Source: Paludibacter sp.
Lineage (GTDB): Bacteria; Bacteroidota; Bacteroidia; Bacteroidales; Paludibacteraceae
DNA length: 64,000 nucleotides
Assembly (NCBI GenBank): GCA_019163375.1
Contig: JAFLKK010000001.1
Span: forward strand, 60,183-124,182
Reading direction: 5' to 3'
Position 1 is the stretch's first letter; each line of letters starts with the position of its first letter. The position numbers and the translations under genes were made by a program. Shown piece after piece: positions 17,379 to 27,385 of the stretch. Below the pieces are notes generated by a model. That model did no database searches, was not told where the DNA came from, and saw only the letters and a list, made by a program, of their open reading frames with translations.

Positions 17379-19589
17379 CTACAACTCCAGTGGATTTACT
17401 TCGTCCAGCAGCAGTGGCATTTCGTCAGTGTCTATGCCATTGTCGACTAAATAATGTCTGTCCACATCAAAGTAGGCCAAAAATTGATCCCAATTGTTTT
17501 GCAACAATTCCAAACTTCTCCGATAAAAGTCCACTGTTTCCGGAAATTTGTGTTTGCACCAAGCAATATGGCCGGCATTCAAATAATCGTGAGCAGTTGG
17601 TTCGGTTTCGATTAGTTTTTGCACGTAATAATCAGCTTTGGCTATGTTTCCCGATACAAATGCACACCAGGTTATTGCCCGCCATACTTTAGGGTTGTCG
17701 CCATTTTCGGCATCCAGTTTGAAGTAGATGTTTAAAGCCTCTCTGTATTTCTTCAACTCCATAAAGCAATGACCTATTTGCAATAAAACCGACCATTGAT
17801 TAGGTTTTAGAAAATCAACATGTTGATAATATTGTAATGCTTTTTCGTAATTTCCCGATAAACGATAGCAAAGTGCCATCTTTCGGATCGTCCACAAATC
17901 GTCCGGTTGTATAATATCCGCCTTAATGTAGGCCTCCAGGGCATTTGTAAGTTGTGATGTTTGTTGATAAGAATAACCTATTTTCTGATAAATAGCTGCA
18001 GATGGTTTTGCTTCTTTTGTTATGTCTTCAAATAATTCAAGCGCTTGTGTATGATGACTTTTTGAAAAATAATATTCGGCAATTGCCATTTTAAAATCAT
18101 TGTCTGCTGCCAGAATGTCGAATAGAAAAGTGCGATGCATCGACAAACAAAAGGTGAACATGTCAAAGAACTCGTTGTGCTGAGGGTGCAACTTGAAGAA
18201 CCGAAACAAGTCTTGTATGTATTGTTTCGACAAGTTTTTTGCCATCAAGTCGGGTGTCAGCATGGCTTCGTCCCTGGCCATTTCATCCAATTGCTCCGAC
18301 TCCATGGTGAATGATTGTTTCAGCATTCCACGTTGTGCCTCCGGCATTTGAAGTATGCTCAGGCAAAAGGAGTATTTGTCGGAATTGCACATGACTGCAT
18401 TCGTTTCGAATGCTGTAAAAAGGGTTCGGTCATCTTTTTTAAATAATTCATTTACTGAAGAAAAATGACCATCGAAAGGTAAAAACCAATTTGAAATTTC
18501 GGAGAAAAAAGGGAAGTTTTTGAGCATTGAAAAGGTACTCATATACACATCAGCACCTTGCATCTGCAATTCACTAAGTTCTTTCAGTTTGTCGCTGACG
18601 CCACTTTTCTCGAGCATCTCTTCCCATGCAGGGTTTTCCTCAGCCCATTCTTCGGCATTCAATAGGTTGTCCGTGTTCATTTTGTCTTTCAACAGCGGAC
18701 TTATTTTCATCATTTCAGGAAGAATTTCTTCCTGCATTTTCTTCGAAATTTTTTCAGTCTCGGCAGTAGAAATTATTTGAATAATGATGTTCTGAAAGTT
18801 TTCAACAATATGATTATCGTCGGCCAGCAGAACCAGTCGGTTGCGAATTACAGGAAAATAGACCAGGAACCGATTGTACTTGGCCAGAATAAAACACAGA
18901 CCCACCAGAGCGCGTTGTCTCACTTTTTGATTGGCTAATTGGCAACAGTCCAAGAGCATCATCAACTTGGTTTCATCGAAAGTTCGCCACAGATTGAGCG
19001 TCAAAGCCGAAACTAATAGGGATTTTTCCAGTAGACCCGGATAATCGCCAGCCAATATTTTGGAGAAAAAGTTCTTCTCGTCAGTGCCGTAAGTGGTTGT
19101 TAACCAGAAAAGTTTGAACACTTCGGGTAAAGCAGTCTCGTAGTTGGAGCGTAGCCGTTTCAACTCTACTTCATGGGTAGTTTCCAGATTGCCTATTAAA
19201 CCCGTTTGAGAGTAGTAATAGTTCAGCGCAATAAGAATTTCAGTAGCCGAGCGGTACCGTTTTGTGTGTGGAAAGTACCGTTTCTGGGTGTATTCGAAAT
19301 TGGTGGAATTTCGGAGCAATAGCTCCTCACGCAAGTCCGAATTCAAAATAAACGTTTTGGAAATGAGCTTGTTGTAAACTGATTTTCGTTGCGGATCTTC
19401 TACGCCGTTGATATAATATTGAAGTAGAAATCGGTAGTTTTGTTGTATATCTTTCAGTCTGTCAGCATATTCGCCTATCTGCAACTCGTCTACTAATGCA
19501 TTCGTTTTGTCAAAAGCATTTTTCAACTGTCCCAAAATGAGAAAGTGCAACGCCGACTTGTAGGTAGATTGAATTTGAGCCGTGGTCAT
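17379..19589 (-). CDS. TPR-repeat protein, unknown function
   Basis: The 736-residue protein has no signal peptide and is helical throughout. The last ~200 residues hold several tetratricopeptide repeats (for example YEKALQYYQHVDFLKPNQWS and YREALNIYFKLDAENGDN), while the N-terminal 500 residues are helix-rich without a recognised domain. TPRs mediate protein-protein contacts; it is probably a cytoplasmic scaffold. Its stop lies 30 bases before gldF, so the two are likely one transcript. I know no named function. Confidence 0.8.
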   Translation of the reverse strand: MTTAQIQSTYKSALHFLILGQLKNAFDKTNALVDELQIGEYADRLKDIQQNYRFLLQYYINGVEDPQRKSVYNKLISKTFILNSDLREELLLRNSTNFEYTQKRYFPHTKRYRSATEILIALNYYYSQTGLIGNLETTHEVELKRLRSNYETALPEVFKLFWLTTTYGTDEKNFFSKILAGDYPGLLEKSLLVSALTLNLWRTFDETKLMMLLDCCQLANQKVRQRALVGLCFILAKYNRFLVYFPVIRNRLVLLADDNHIVENFQNIIIQIISTAETEKISKKMQEEILPEMMKISPLLKDKMNTDNLLNAEEWAEENPAWEEMLEKSGVSDKLKELSELQMQGADVYMSTFSMLKNFPFFSEISNWFLPFDGHFSSVNELFKKDDRTLFTAFETNAVMCNSDKYSFCLSILQMPEAQRGMLKQSFTMESEQLDEMARDEAMLTPDLMAKNLSKQYIQDLFRFFKLHPQHNEFFDMFTFCLSMHRTFLFDILAADNDFKMAIAEYYFSKSHHTQALELFEDITKEAKPSAAIYQKIGYSYQQTSQLTNALEAYIKADIIQPDDLWTIRKMALCYRLSGNYEKALQYYQHVDFLKPNQWSVLLQIGHCFMELKKYREALNIYFKLDAENGDNPKVWRAITWCAFVSGNIAKADYYVQKLIETEPTAHDYLNAGHIAWCKHKFPETVDFYRRSLELLQNNWDQFLAYFDVDRHYLVDNGIDTDEMPLLLDEVNPLEL

Positions 19590-19648
19590 TTTAGTCAGGG
19601 ATCAGTGATCGGTTTTCAGTAAACAGTTATCTTTTCGATAAAGAATAA

Positions 19649-20350
19649 TTAGCCAAGCTTGCTAATTCTGCGAAGTCTTTCCTCGTCAATGATTTTGAGT
19701 TTGCGGCCATCCATGGCAATTACATGTTCGTTTACAAAGTTAGCAAGTGTGCGTATAGCATTTGAAGTAGTCATGTTCGACAGGTTTGCTAAATCTTCGC
19801 GGGATAAATACATGTTGATAGTAGCACCATCTTCCTCAACTCCGTATTTTTTGTGTAGCTGCAGTAACGCTTCCGCCAGTCTGCCCCGAATGTGCTTTTG
19901 AGTAAGATTTACCGTGCGGGCATCCGATGCTGCAAGATCCGATGCTATTTCTTCTAAAAACCGATAACAGAAAGCATTATTGTGTCGAAGGATAGAAATA
20001 AATATTTCGGCTTTGATCATATAAACCGTGGAGGCCTCAAAAGCCATCACATTCGTGCTATATTCATCATTCGCAATGATGGCCCGATAGCTGAAATGCT
20101 CACCGGGTTTAAGCATACGGATGATTTGAGACCGACTACCGACCCCCTCTTTGTATACTTTTAATTTACCACTGGCTAATATCATCATGTGCGTGGGTTT
20201 ATCGCCTTCGCAATGAATAATCTCATTTTTTTTAAAAAAATGGGCGGTGTAATTATTACGTACAAATTGTCTTTCGTCGGGAGTTAATACATCCCACACT
20301 GATAGAATTTCTTCCAGCGGTTTTAATTCGGAAACATTTTTTTTTGCCAT
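19649..20350 (-). CDS. Crp/Fnr-family transcriptional regulator
   Basis: The 233-residue protein starts at the ATG at 20350. An N-terminal cyclic-nucleotide-binding-type beta-roll (about 25-130; FFKKNEIIHCEGDKPTHMMI) is followed by a dimer helix and a winged HTH (about 160-230; LSREDLANLSNMTTSNAIRTL). No cysteine cluster for an iron-sulfur centre is visible at the N-terminus, so it is not an obvious Fnr. Ligand and regulon are unknown. It is divergent from the DUF4105 gene across about 250 bases. Confidence 0.88.
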   Translation of the reverse strand: MAKKNVSELKPLEEILSVWDVLTPDERQFVRNNYTAHFFKKNEIIHCEGDKPTHMMILASGKLKVYKEGVGSRSQIIRMLKPGEHFSYRAIIANDEYSTNVMAFEASTVYMIKAEIFISILRHNNAFCYRFLEEIASDLAASDARTVNLTQKHIRGRLAEALLQLHKKYGVEEDGATINMYLSREDLANLSNMTTSNAIRTLANFVNEHVIAMDGRKLKIIDEERLRRISKLG

Positions 20351-20572
20351 TAAACTCGTAAAAAATATGTTTGACAACAATGTTATAAAGCACAAATTTA
20401 GTGATTTTTTTTCTATTTGGTACAATAAGTGGCAAAAAATCTTACAAACTTATGTCGCACAATTTTTTTAATAGCTAATTAACTGTCAAATTGGTATAAT
20501 TATAACAGTTTTAGTGAGTGAAATTTGGCTAAAAAAAACAAACATTTTTCATCGTTAATCAAATAAATATAC

Positions 20573-20580
20573 TACTTTTG
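20573..20580 (+). promoter_or_regulatory. -7 element upstream of the DUF4105 gene
   Basis: TACTTTTG fits TAnnTTTG and lies 24 bases before the ATG at 20605. I see no convincing -33 TTTG at the usual distance. Confidence 0.4.
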
Positions 20581-20604
20581 TAAAAACCAAAGCACCAAAA
20601 GTTT

Positions 20605-21837
20605 ATGAAACAATTCTTATTGACCGTTTGTATATTGCTTGCGTTTAGTAAATTAGATGCTCAACAAGTAGTTATTAGCGATTCCGCTGTTGTTAGTTTG
20701 ATAACCTGCTCACCGGGAGAGGAAGTGTATTCGAAATTTGGGCACACTGCTATCAGGGTTAAAGATAAGACGAATAATGTAGATGTTGTTTTTAATTACG
20801 GGATTTTTAGTTTCGAAACAGAACATTTTTATTATAAGTTTATAAAAGGTGAAACCGATTATCAACTGGGTATTTATGAAACGAACTTTTTTTTGCCTGA
20901 ATATGCCGAAAGAAATTCAATGGTTTGGGAGCAGGTTTTGAATTTGAGCAGTGCTGAAAAGAAGAACCTTGTAGCTACTCTGCTCGAAAACTATGAGCCG
21001 CAAAACAGGGTGTACAGATATAATTTTATATTCGATAATTGCTCCACGCGCCCCCGTGATAAAATAACCGGTTCTGTGAATGGATATATCAGATATCATC
21101 AAACAAGCGAACCCGCTACTTTCAGACGCTGGATAGGCGATTATGTGGGTACGGATACTTGGCTTAAATTTGGTATTGATCTGTTGTTTGGTATTGATGC
21201 CGATGCTGTTGCAAGTCAAAAGAATAGTCAGTTTTTGCCTGAAGTGCTCATGTCGGATTTTCAGGAAGCCGAAATCGTTTCTCTGGACGGAAAAACAAGG
21301 AAGCTGGTTGAAAAAAGTGCAACAGTTCTGATTGATAAAAAAAGGGTTGATTCACACAGTTCTTTTTTTGATTTTTTGTTGAAGCCTTTTGCAGTGTCAT
21401 TATTTCTCTTAGCTTTAGGGGTGCTGATAACTTTGCTGGATATAAAATATAGAAAGCATAATTATGTTTTTGACTCCTTGATATTGTTTGGTACCGGAGT
21501 TGCGGGTGTAATTGCATTTTACTTAATGGTGTTTTCGTCACATCCTTTGGTGACTGCTAATTTGAATATTTTGTGGATAAATCCATTAAATATAATCGTG
21601 GCTTTTCTCATTTGGGTAAAAGCTCTACGGAAAATATTGTTTGTTTTTGGAATACTGAATTTAGGTTTACTTGCAGCAACTTTAATAACATTCTCTCTTT
21701 CCATTCAGAATTTTAACTTAGCAGCATTCCCCATTATTGTATTGTTGATGCTTCGTACAGCACATTGGGTGGATATCGTTAAAAAGAAGATTTTCAAAAA
21801 TAAAGAAGTTTCTATTGAAAATTTCAAACTATCATAA
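20605..21837 (+). CDS. DUF4105 (Lnb N-terminal-like) periplasmic/membrane protein
   Basis: The 410-residue protein starts with a signal peptide ending near LDAQQ. Residues about 25-200 match the DUF4105 pattern (ITCSPGEEVYSKFGHTAIRV, VFNYGIF, and FDNCSTRPRD), a domain with a conserved histidine and cysteine that suggests an NlpC/P60-like hydrolase fold. The C-terminal third carries about five membrane helices. The family is widespread in Bacteroidetes and occasionally annotated as a lipoprotein N-acyltransferase-type Lnb domain. Function is not proven. Confidence 0.85.
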   Translation: MKQFLLTVCILLAFSKLDAQQVVISDSAVVSLITCSPGEEVYSKFGHTAIRVKDKTNNVDVVFNYGIFSFETEHFYYKFIKGETDYQLGIYETNFFLPEYAERNSMVWEQVLNLSSAEKKNLVATLLENYEPQNRVYRYNFIFDNCSTRPRDKITGSVNGYIRYHQTSEPATFRRWIGDYVGTDTWLKFGIDLLFGIDADAVASQKNSQFLPEVLMSDFQEAEIVSLDGKTRKLVEKSATVLIDKKRVDSHSSFFDFLLKPFAVSLFLLALGVLITLLDIKYRKHNYVFDSLILFGTGVAGVIAFYLMVFSSHPLVTANLNILWINPLNIIVAFLIWVKALRKILFVFGILNLGLLAATLITFSLSIQNFNLAAFPIIVLLMLRTAHWVDIVKKKIFKNKEVSIENFKLS

Positions 21838-21866
21838 ATTTATAATCTCATTTTAAAACTATAATA

Positions 21867-22610
21867 ATGCGCTTTGTTGGAATTATTCCTGCACGTTTTG
21901 CTTCTACGCGTTTCCCGGGAAAACCATTGGTTGATATTGGTGGAAAAATCATGATTCAACGAGTTTACGAGCAAGTTTCGAAAGTATTGGCCGATGTATA
22001 TGTGGCTACAGATGATCAACGAATTTTTGATGCGGTGCTGGCTTTTGGCGGCAAGGCCATTATGACCTCTGACCAACACAAAAGTGGTACGGATCGTTGT
22101 TATGAGGCTTACTCAAAACTGTCAGAAAATTTTGATGTGGTAATCAATGTGCAGGGAGATGAGCCCTTTATTCAGCCCGAGCAGATAGAAACGCTGAAAG
22201 CTTGTTTTGAAACGAGTAACACTGAAATTGCTACCTTGGCCAAACGATTTACCGAAAAGGATGGCTTTGAGGCTTTGGATAATCCCAATAGTCCTAAGTT
22301 GGTTGTCAATAAATCCGATGAGGCGATGTATTTTAGTCGTTCCATTATTCCGTTCCGGCGGGGGGCTGAAACTGCCGATTGGCTTTCGTTGGGTTCATAT
22401 CTGAAACATGTTGGTATTTACGCCTATAGAGCCGATGTGTTGAGACAGCTTACCTTGTTGGAACAATCGCCACTCGAAATTTCAGAATCGTTGGAGCAAC
22501 TTCGTTGGTTGGAAAATGGTTTCAGAATAAAAGTGGGCTATACCGATGTCGAAACAGTAGGAATTGATACGCCCGAAGATTTGGAAAAAGTAAAAATATT
22601 GTTCGCATAA
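21867..22610 (+). CDS. kdsB: 3-deoxy-manno-octulosonate cytidylyltransferase
   Basis: The 247-residue protein has the CMP-Kdo synthetase start GIIPARFASTRFPGKPL, the DDQRI segment, NVQGDEPF and the C-terminal GIDTPEDLEKV. KdsB activates Kdo with CTP for transfer to lipid A in LPS synthesis. Length is typical. It lies 29 bases after the DUF4105 gene and ends at a strong hairpin. Confidence 0.96.
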   Translation: MRFVGIIPARFASTRFPGKPLVDIGGKIMIQRVYEQVSKVLADVYVATDDQRIFDAVLAFGGKAIMTSDQHKSGTDRCYEAYSKLSENFDVVINVQGDEPFIQPEQIETLKACFETSNTEIATLAKRFTEKDGFEALDNPNSPKLVVNKSDEAMYFSRSIIPFRRGAETADWLSLGSYLKHVGIYAYRADVLRQLTLLEQSPLEISESLEQLRWLENGFRIKVGYTDVETVGIDTPEDLEKVKILFA

Positions 22611-22633
22611 TCTATAATACAAATTTCGATGAT

Positions 22634-22680
22634 ACAACAAGAGAGCTGCAACACATTGCGTGGAGCAGCTCTCTTGTTGT
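22634..22680. terminator. Hairpin between convergent kdsB and acyl-CoA dehydrogenase genes
   Basis: Perfect 16-base arms at 22634-22649 and 22665-22680 enclose a 15-base loop. It has no long T-tract, but the position between two convergent stops supports a bidirectional terminator. Confidence 0.75.
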
Positions 22681-22698
22681 TTGAACCAAATGGGTTGG

Positions 22699-24249
22699 CT
22701 ATATGCATTTATTCCATGCACCGCCGTCTTCGTAATTTTCAACGACTAAGGTGCGCTGCACGAATGAGTAGTCGTTAATAAGATTTGATATTTCTTGTTT
22801 TAGCATCGAAATGGCACCATCAATCAAATCGGCACGAAATCCTGCATTGCCCAGCTGGATTACTAAATCCATAGAAACGATTCTACTCATCAACTTTCCT
22901 AACTCAACTGATTTTCGCTGCGCTATTTGTAAATCCACATCGAAGCTTAGCAACTCTTTTAAGTGCTTGGAAGCTTGTTCTGTCAGGTTAAATTCCGACA
23001 GAAAACGGTATAGATTAGTTTCTTTAGCGGTTTTCATCAATTTAGTAAGCGATTCCGATATCTGATTGTACAAAATATCATTTGAACCCTCAAAAATCTG
23101 GAACGGTCGGGTATCAACGGTTCCCCGCCCGGCAATGTGATTCAGCTTATAACCGATGGCACCAACCAATGTGAGGAGCGATTGTGCAGATTCCTGCATC
23201 AAATCTGTTGTAACTGTTTTTATAATATTGGCTTCCAGTCCTAAAGCCGTTAAGTCGTTCTTAATGTCGGCCATTTGACTTCCTTTCATGCTTAAAGCAG
23301 AACAAATGGTAAAGTCGGCTTGTAGTCGGGCCAGTCGTTGTTGTACCTGATCATATGTAAACAGCGATTTTCCACCTATCAGTCGTTGTTGACAATGAGC
23401 AATAGCTTCATCGAGCATTCGTTTGATGAATCCAAGTCCCATGCCCGGGAAGTGCATTCTGCTTCGATGCAGTAAGTCTAGCATCATTTTTACCCCGGTA
23501 GAGTGGGGGATAAGTCTTTGTGTTTTAGGAATTTTCACATCCAATAGATTACGTCCGTATGGAATTTGGTACAGTCCCAGGTTTTCAAAATATTCATCAA
23601 CTACAATTTTTTGCTCATGAGCTGTGTTGTCGCAGATAAAGAAATCGATATCGCGTTGAAGATTTCCGGTTTCAGTTAATTTTCGTGCTGTAAGTAACCA
23701 GTAATCAGCTTGTCCTGTTAGCCCGGCCCAGTGTTTTGTGCCTCGTAGGTGGTAATGATTTTTTTCTTCTATAAAAGAGGTTTGCATATTCAGTGCATCG
23801 CTGCCGTAACCGGGTTCGGTTATCATCAGTCCTCCCATGTTTTGAGCATTCAAAAATCTTTCGAAAACTTCTTTCTTTGCTTCCGGTTGACCGTATTTTG
23901 CTACAGGTTGCATAAAGAGCGCGCTGTTGATGCCCAGGGTAAGCGATAATGCCATCGACTCGTACGAAGCAGCCGATAGCATTTGCATGTTTTCAGCCAC
24001 AGTGCCCCCGCGTCCGCCAAATTCAACCGGAATACTCAATGAAAGTGGGTTGCAGTCCATTATCTGACCAAGCATATCGGGAGTTATTCCACGTTTAACG
24101 CTTAGTTGGTTGATGTCATTTTCTTCACGAAACAATCGTTTGATGGTAGCTTTAAATTCGTTTAAAAATGAATCGAATGAAATGCTCTGGACATCTTGCT
24201 TGTTGCTGCTTGCCAAAATACTTGGGGAGATGGTGTTGTTTTCTTGCAT
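22699..24249 (-). CDS. Acyl-CoA dehydrogenase family protein
   Basis: The 516-residue flavoprotein shows the acyl-CoA dehydrogenase plan: N-terminal helical domain (about 20-135), beta domain starting at MITEPGYGSDALNM, and C-terminal helical domain with the segment FQIFEGSNDILYNQ that normally carries or lies near the catalytic glutamate. A C-terminal extension of about 100 residues resembles the longer members of the family. It would oxidise an acyl-CoA at C2-C3 and pass electrons to ETF or another acceptor. Substrate length is unclear. Confidence 0.87.
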   Translation of the reverse strand: MQENNTISPSILASSNKQDVQSISFDSFLNEFKATIKRLFREENDINQLSVKRGITPDMLGQIMDCNPLSLSIPVEFGGRGGTVAENMQMLSAASYESMALSLTLGINSALFMQPVAKYGQPEAKKEVFERFLNAQNMGGLMITEPGYGSDALNMQTSFIEEKNHYHLRGTKHWAGLTGQADYWLLTARKLTETGNLQRDIDFFICDNTAHEQKIVVDEYFENLGLYQIPYGRNLLDVKIPKTQRLIPHSTGVKMMLDLLHRSRMHFPGMGLGFIKRMLDEAIAHCQQRLIGGKSLFTYDQVQQRLARLQADFTICSALSMKGSQMADIKNDLTALGLEANIIKTVTTDLMQESAQSLLTLVGAIGYKLNHIAGRGTVDTRPFQIFEGSNDILYNQISESLTKLMKTAKETNLYRFLSEFNLTEQASKHLKELLSFDVDLQIAQRKSVELGKLMSRIVSMDLVIQLGNAGFRADLIDGAISMLKQEISNLINDYSFVQRTLVVENYEDGGAWNKCI

Positions 24250-24426
24250 TATTGTTTTAAATATTTCTGAGTAATAAGAATAATTCTATGTGAATAAAGG
24301 CTAGAACAATCGGATGCGTCAAAAGTTCTGTCTAAGTTGACATCCTGTGTGTTTTAATCATTTATTTTGTTTCGTTTTTTGCTGTTTTTACATAAAATGT
24401 ACTTTCTACCGGCAACAATTTTCTAT

Positions 24427-24461
24427 TTTGCAATTAATACCAATTTTTATTCTTAAATTTG
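24427..24461 (+). promoter_or_regulatory. Possible promoter of methyltransferase gene
   Basis: TTTG at 24427-24430 and TAAATTTG at 24454-24461 are 23 bases apart, slightly longer than the consensus spacing, and lie 22 bases before the ATG. Confidence 0.45.
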
Positions 24462-24483
24462 CTCTCAAATTACGAATTAACTT

Positions 24484-25263
24484 ATGAATCACTTTACATC
24501 TATATACAAGTACTTTAAACATTTTCTCACAGCTAAAAATACCGGTGGACATGGCGTTCATTCTCCGTTTATGTATCAGTTTACACGGTATGTATTGCTG
24601 GAAAATCACCCGTTTTACGTTTTCGATTCAATAGAAAGATTGCGTGAAAGCTTAAAAATGGATAGGCGTGTTCTAACAATCACCGATTTTGGTACAGGTG
24701 TCAATCGAACGAGAACTGTGAATGATATTGCTAAAAAATCGATCAAATCAACTCGCGAAAGTCAATTGCTTTTTCGAATTGCCCATTATATTAAGGCCGA
24801 GAATGTTTTAGAGTTAGGGACTTCTTTGGGTATAACAACTTCATACCTCGGCTCTTTATCTCCCCGAATGAAATGCGTAACGCTCGAAGGTTGTCCGCAA
24901 ATTGCAGCTGTTGCAGCTGAAAATTTTAGAAAGCTGAACCTGAAAACGATTGAGTTAGTAGTTGGCAATATTGATGTTACTTTGCCCGGCGTGCTGGCTT
25001 CTATGCCACAACTCGATGTGGTTTTTATCGATGCCAATCACAGATCAAGTGCCGTATTGCAATATTTTGAACTATGTTTGCCCAATGTTCACAATAATTC
25101 AATTGTTATAATAGATGATATTTATTGGTCGGATGATATGGAGTTGGCATGGCAAACGATTAAGAATCACCCACGAGTGACCTCGAGTATCGATTTATTT
25201 CATATGGGTATCATTTTTTTTAATACTGATGTAAACAAAATGCACTACAAAATGCGTTATTGA
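24484..25263 (+). CDS. Class I SAM-dependent methyltransferase
   Basis: The 259-residue protein has a Rossmann-type methyltransferase core: motif I VLELGTSLGITTSYLGSL near residue 115, an acidic strand-2 end (VTLEGCPQ), and FIDANH and IVIIDDIYW in the second half, which resembles O-methyltransferases of the catechol family. The target is unknown. Its stop codon overlaps the upstream extension of the next frame, and the cobalamin adenosyltransferase starts 44 bases later, so both are probably co-transcribed. Confidence 0.85.
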   Translation: MNHFTSIYKYFKHFLTAKNTGGHGVHSPFMYQFTRYVLLENHPFYVFDSIERLRESLKMDRRVLTITDFGTGVNRTRTVNDIAKKSIKSTRESQLLFRIAHYIKAENVLELGTSLGITTSYLGSLSPRMKCVTLEGCPQIAAVAAENFRKLNLKTIELVVGNIDVTLPGVLASMPQLDVVFIDANHRSSAVLQYFELCLPNVHNNSIVIIDDIYWSDDMELAWQTIKNHPRVTSSIDLFHMGIIFFNTDVNKMHYKMRY

Positions 25264-25307
25264 TAACTTATGACGATATTTTAGATACTGAATTAAATAA
25301 TAATGAT

Positions 25308-25853
25308 ATGAAATTATATACAAAGACAGGTGATAAAGGACAAACAGGACTCATTGGTGGAACCAGAGTTGCAAAGAACGATGTCCGATTAGATGCTTAC
25401 GGCACTGTTGACGAGTTAAACTCATTTATCGGATTGCTCACCACTTATGCAATTCCCGAGGAAGATATTGCCTTTTTACGAAAGATTCAGAACCTGTTGT
25501 TTTCGGTTGGTTCTCATTTGGCAACCGACACTTCAAAAGTGGCTTTTCATAGTGCTTCAGTTTTGGTTGAAACAGATATTGAATGCATTGAACATGAAAT
25601 AGATAGGTTAGATGCCGCTCTGCCGCCGCTCAGTTCTTTTATACTTCCGGGCGGCTCTCCGTCAGGGGCCTTGGGGCATGTTTGCAGAACCGTGGCAAGG
25701 CGCGCTGAACGTAGGATGTTTGATATGAATCAGTATTATCCGGTAGACAATTATATTTTTATTTATATAAACAGATTATCGGACTATTTCTTTGTCCTAT
25801 CACGGCATTTAACATTATTTGATAATGGTAAAGAAATATGTTGGAAAAAGTAG
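25308..25853 (+). CDS. ATP:cob(I)alamin adenosyltransferase, PduO type
   Basis: The 181-residue protein starts at the ATG at 25308, giving the family N-terminus KLYTKTGDKGQTGLIGG. The second signature is DAYGTVDELNSFIG, and the C-terminal half has ILPGG and CRTVARRAER. This PduO/MMAB-type enzyme adds the adenosyl group to corrinoid to make coenzyme B12. In fermentative Bacteroidales that cofactor is used by methylmalonyl-CoA mutase in propionate formation. Confidence 0.95.
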   Translation: MKLYTKTGDKGQTGLIGGTRVAKNDVRLDAYGTVDELNSFIGLLTTYAIPEEDIAFLRKIQNLLFSVGSHLATDTSKVAFHSASVLVETDIECIEHEIDRLDAALPPLSSFILPGGSPSGALGHVCRTVARRAERRMFDMNQYYPVDNYIFIYINRLSDYFFVLSRHLTLFDNGKEICWKK

Positions 25854-25937
25854 TATTTCTAAAAAATAATTCTTATTTTTGCAGAATATTAGAAAGAAAC
25901 TACACAAATTTTATTTACTTAAAAAAAAGAGTTAATT

Positions 25938-26159
25938 ATGTATTGGACTTTGGAATTAGCTTCTAAAATTGAGGATGCGCCGTGGCCTGCCACAAAAGAT
26001 GAATTAATTGATTACGCTATGCGTTCAGGATCGCCATTGGAAGTGATTGAAAATTTGCAAGAGATTGAAGATGAGGGTGAAATCTATGAATGTATTGAAG
26101 ATATTTGGCCCGACTATCCAAGTAAAGAAGATTTTTTCTTCAATGAAGAAGAATATTAA
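25938..26159 (+). CDS. DUF2795 family small acidic protein
   Basis: The 73-residue acidic protein (WTLELASKIEDAPWPATKDE at the start, a strongly acidic C-terminus) matches the DUF2795 pattern seen as a stand-alone gene throughout Bacteroidetes. A TATTTTTG -7-like element lies at 25874-25881. Role unknown. Confidence 0.8.
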   Translation: MYWTLELASKIEDAPWPATKDELIDYAMRSGSPLEVIENLQEIEDEGEIYECIEDIWPDYPSKEDFFFNEEEY

Positions 26160-26341
26160 GATTATTTCCAGTTGATTGCACTCCCATAAAGGTTAATGTT
26201 TGTGCCATTTTATGGAACTTCAATAAAATAATAGTTTAAGAAGCACAATTTTTTTATTTATTTGAAGTTTTATTTATTGTGCATTCAAAAAAAGAAACAG
26301 TGAGACGTGACCTGAGTGAGACATAATGTCGGTATAAACCT

Positions 26342-27307
26342 ATGAAAAGACTCTTTTTTTGCATACTACTCTCCGTCATTTGCATAGGCTCTGTTTTTTC
26401 ACAGTTTGATGCTCAGTTGAGCCAATATATGTTTCATAATTCTTCATTTAATCCCGCAGCGGTGGGTGAGAATAATCTGATTCAGATAACCGGTCAACAT
26501 CGAATCCAATGGGTAGGGTTCCCCAATGCAGGGCAAACTACTGTTTTTAGCATTAATTCTCCACTAAAGCTTGGAAAGAGTGAAAATGGAATCGGTTTCC
26601 GTTTTCTAAACGATAGGGTTGGACTATTTACGAATCGGTCTGCACAGTTGCAGTATGCCTATAAAAAACGAATTTTTGGAGGGCTATTAAGCGTAGGAGC
26701 TGATGTGGGCTTTGTAAGCGTCGGATTTCATGGTGATAGTGTAAATGTTGCGAATCATGTAATCAATATTGGTGAGTATCATAAAGATATGGCTTCCGAT
26801 CCTTCAATACCTCAAACGAGTGTAGCGGGTATGAGTATGGATATGAGTGTCGGCGTTTTTTATTCGACACCCAAGTATTATGGTGGCTTATCGTTTACGC
26901 ATTTGAATCACCCAACGGTTAATTTGGATGATAAATCGAATCTTGATTTATTGGGAACGATGTATTTGACAGGAGGTAGTTCATATAAACTGGCAAACCC
27001 GTTGTATGTACTTAAACCCAGTGCTTTACTGAAAACTGATTTTAGATCGTTGCAGATTGATGTTTCTACGCGGGTAGAATATGATAATAAATATTGGGGC
27101 GGTTTATCCTACCGATTACAGGATGCCGTAGTTTTACTGGCCGGAATTAATTTAGTTGGAGGTTTATCAGTGGGTTATTCTTATGATTTACAGACCTCAA
27201 AATTGATTACTGTAAGTTCCGGTTCGCATGAAATTGTTTTGATTTATAGTTTTGCTTATGTTTCGGGAAAGCGAACAAGCAAATTTAAAAGTATAAGAAT
27301 ATTATAG
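26342..27307 (+). CDS. porP: PorP/SprF-family T9SS outer-membrane protein
   Basis: The 321-residue protein has a signal peptide ending FSQFDAQLSQYMF and the family hallmark of an N-terminal NPAAVGENN segment followed by a beta-barrel with HRIQWVGFP. It finishes with an aromatic-rich strand. PorP/SprF proteins sit in the outer membrane and help secrete or anchor T9SS cargo. It lies directly upstream of gldKLMN, where porP is found in other Bacteroidetes. The two nearest genes upstream are unrelated. Confidence 0.92.
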   Translation: MKRLFFCILLSVICIGSVFSQFDAQLSQYMFHNSSFNPAAVGENNLIQITGQHRIQWVGFPNAGQTTVFSINSPLKLGKSENGIGFRFLNDRVGLFTNRSAQLQYAYKKRIFGGLLSVGADVGFVSVGFHGDSVNVANHVINIGEYHKDMASDPSIPQTSVAGMSMDMSVGVFYSTPKYYGGLSFTHLNHPTVNLDDKSNLDLLGTMYLTGGSSYKLANPLYVLKPSALLKTDFRSLQIDVSTRVEYDNKYWGGLSYRLQDAVVLLAGINLVGGLSVGYSYDLQTSKLITVSSGSHEIVLIYSFAYVSGKRTSKFKSIRIL

Positions 27308-27385
27308 AAGCTCTTTTGCTTCATTTATAAAATTATAATTAACTGATCGTAGTTTTTTTATTTCAATATAACAAATCGCACTAGA

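Noticed and set aside
25854..25937. Cobalamin riboswitch near the adenosyltransferase gene.
   Set aside because: No B12-box-like sequence or long structured leader occurs upstream of 25308 or in this gap; the gene follows the methyltransferase too closely.
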